Shown piece after piece: positions 5,846 through 6,226 of a stretch of DNA of 6,226 bases (its first letter is position 1; the number at the start of each line of letters is the position of its first letter). The DNA lies in assembly GCA_030690025.1 (NCBI GenBank), contig JAUYDJ010000054.1:1-6226 (forward strand), read 5' to 3'. Source of the stretch: Chloroflexota bacterium. Its GTDB lineage: Bacteria > Chloroflexota > Dehalococcoidia > Dehalococcoidales > JAUYDJ01. A program made the translations under genes and the position numbers. The notes under the pieces were generated by a model. That model worked only from the letters and a program-made list of their open reading frames with translations, searched no databases and was not told the DNA's origin.

Positions 5846-5849
5846 AAGT

Positions 5850-6226
5850 GTGACTCAAGACCACAAAGAAACAACCTCAGGTAGCAACCTACCTACCGGG
5901 ATGCATCTGTGGCCAATGAAAAAGTACCAGGAAATCTACCGCCGCTCCATGGAGGACCCGGAAGGGTTCTGGGCCGAGGAAGCGCGTAAGCTGGACTGGT
6001 ACAAGACCTGGGACAAGGTCCTGGAATGGAATCCTCCCTATGCCAGGTGGTTTGTTGGCGGTAAACTCAACGCCTCTTACCAGTGCGTTGACCGCCATGT
6101 TAAGACCTGGCGCCGCAGCAAGGTGGCCATCTACTGGGAGGGCGAGCTGGGTGAGACCCGGGTGCTCAGCTACTCCACGCTCTACCGCGATGTCAACCGC
6201 TGTGCCGCGGCCCTCAAGAAACTCGG
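5850..6226 (+). CDS. acs: Acetyl-CoA synthetase, AMP-forming, N-terminal part (3' end outside window)
   Basis: Acs activates acetate with ATP and CoA to give acetyl-CoA, through an acetyl-adenylate, in the cytoplasm. From GTG 5850 the frame stays open to the window edge, giving 125 complete codons. The visible part is the N-terminal cap of the family: a short variable leader, then KKYQEIYRRSMEDPEGFWAE near 24-43 and LDWYKTWDKVLEWNPP near 48-63. WFVGGKLNASYQCVDRH (near 67-83) follows, then KVAIYWEGELGETR and SYSTLYRDVNRCA up to the edge. These match the acetyl-CoA/propionyl-CoA synthetase N-terminus. The ATP-binding P-loop-like motif, the acyl pocket Trp and the regulatory C-terminal Lys are all outside the window, so acetate and propionate preference cannot be separated. 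The gene has its own strong promoter and ribosome-binding site and is divergent from the carboxyltransferase operon. Confidence 0.92.
   Translation, partial: MTQDHKETTSGSNLPTGMHLWPMKKYQEIYRRSMEDPEGFWAEEARKLDWYKTWDKVLEWNPPYARWFVGGKLNASYQCVDRHVKTWRRSKVAIYWEGELGETRVLSYSTLYRDVNRCAAALKKL

Larger units (their letters stand above)
5600..5849. other. Divergent intergenic regulatory region
   Basis: These 250 bases separate the minus-strand carboxyltransferase operon from acs on the plus strand. They are visibly more AT-rich than the genes and hold one promoter candidate for each direction plus an imperfect inverted repeat. I see no open reading frame with a convincing ribosome-binding site, no tRNA and no riboswitch that I recognise. 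Further small repeats include CCGC/GCGG around 5671-5684 and ACAGG/CCTGT around 5734-5751; neither is strong enough to name. Confidence 0.7.

Overview
The window is 6.2 kb of ordinary, densely coded bacterial chromosome, moderately GC-rich, with frequent GTG starts. Gene content and protein style (rpmA-rpmE followed by a DUF1385 membrane protein, stand-alone hisI and hisA, two PccB-like carboxyltransferases, AMP-forming acetyl-CoA synthetase) suggest an anaerobic or metagenomic lineage such as Chloroflexota/Dehalococcoidia. That placement is inferred from recalled family resemblance and no search was run. I see no mobile element, CRISPR array, tRNA or rRNA.

Layout. (1) Positions 1-332, plus strand: the end of rpmA (ribosomal protein L27) overlaps rpmE (zinc-type L31) by four bases, and a terminator-like hairpin follows at 353-386. 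(2) 401-1288, plus strand: a DUF1385 (YqhQ-like) membrane protein whose conserved N-terminus can only be reached from a CTG codon. (3) 1292-5599, minus strand: a probable operon transcribed right to left, in the order carboxyltransferase copy A (4046-5599), copy B (2386-3957), hisA (1657-2376) and hisI (1292-1618). It converges on the DUF1385 gene with only three bases between the stop codons. (4) 5600-5849: a 250-base divergent regulatory region with a good promoter candidate in each direction and an imperfect inverted repeat. (5) 5850 to the window end, plus strand: the start of acetyl-CoA synthetase (acs), cut off by the window edge.

How the genes fit together. The rpmA-rpmE pair belongs to a ribosomal protein operon. 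HisI and HisA catalyse two successive steps of histidine synthesis, and HisA appears translationally coupled to the carboxyltransferase gene in front of it. The two carboxyltransferases are tandem paralogues, about 82% identical over their first 500 residues by hand count. They differ at the active-site position known to set acyl-CoA specificity in PccB/AccD5 enzymes, so they may act on different acyl-CoAs. No biotin carboxylase or biotin carrier gene is in the window. The divergent acs could supply acetyl-CoA to such a carboxylase, but that link is inference.

The points most worth a second look are the diverged specificity loop of the tandem carboxyltransferases, the apparent AUA start of hisA, the CUG start of the DUF1385 gene, and a strong hairpin between the two carboxyltransferase genes whose T-tract faces the antisense direction. 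I found no clearly new biological system here.
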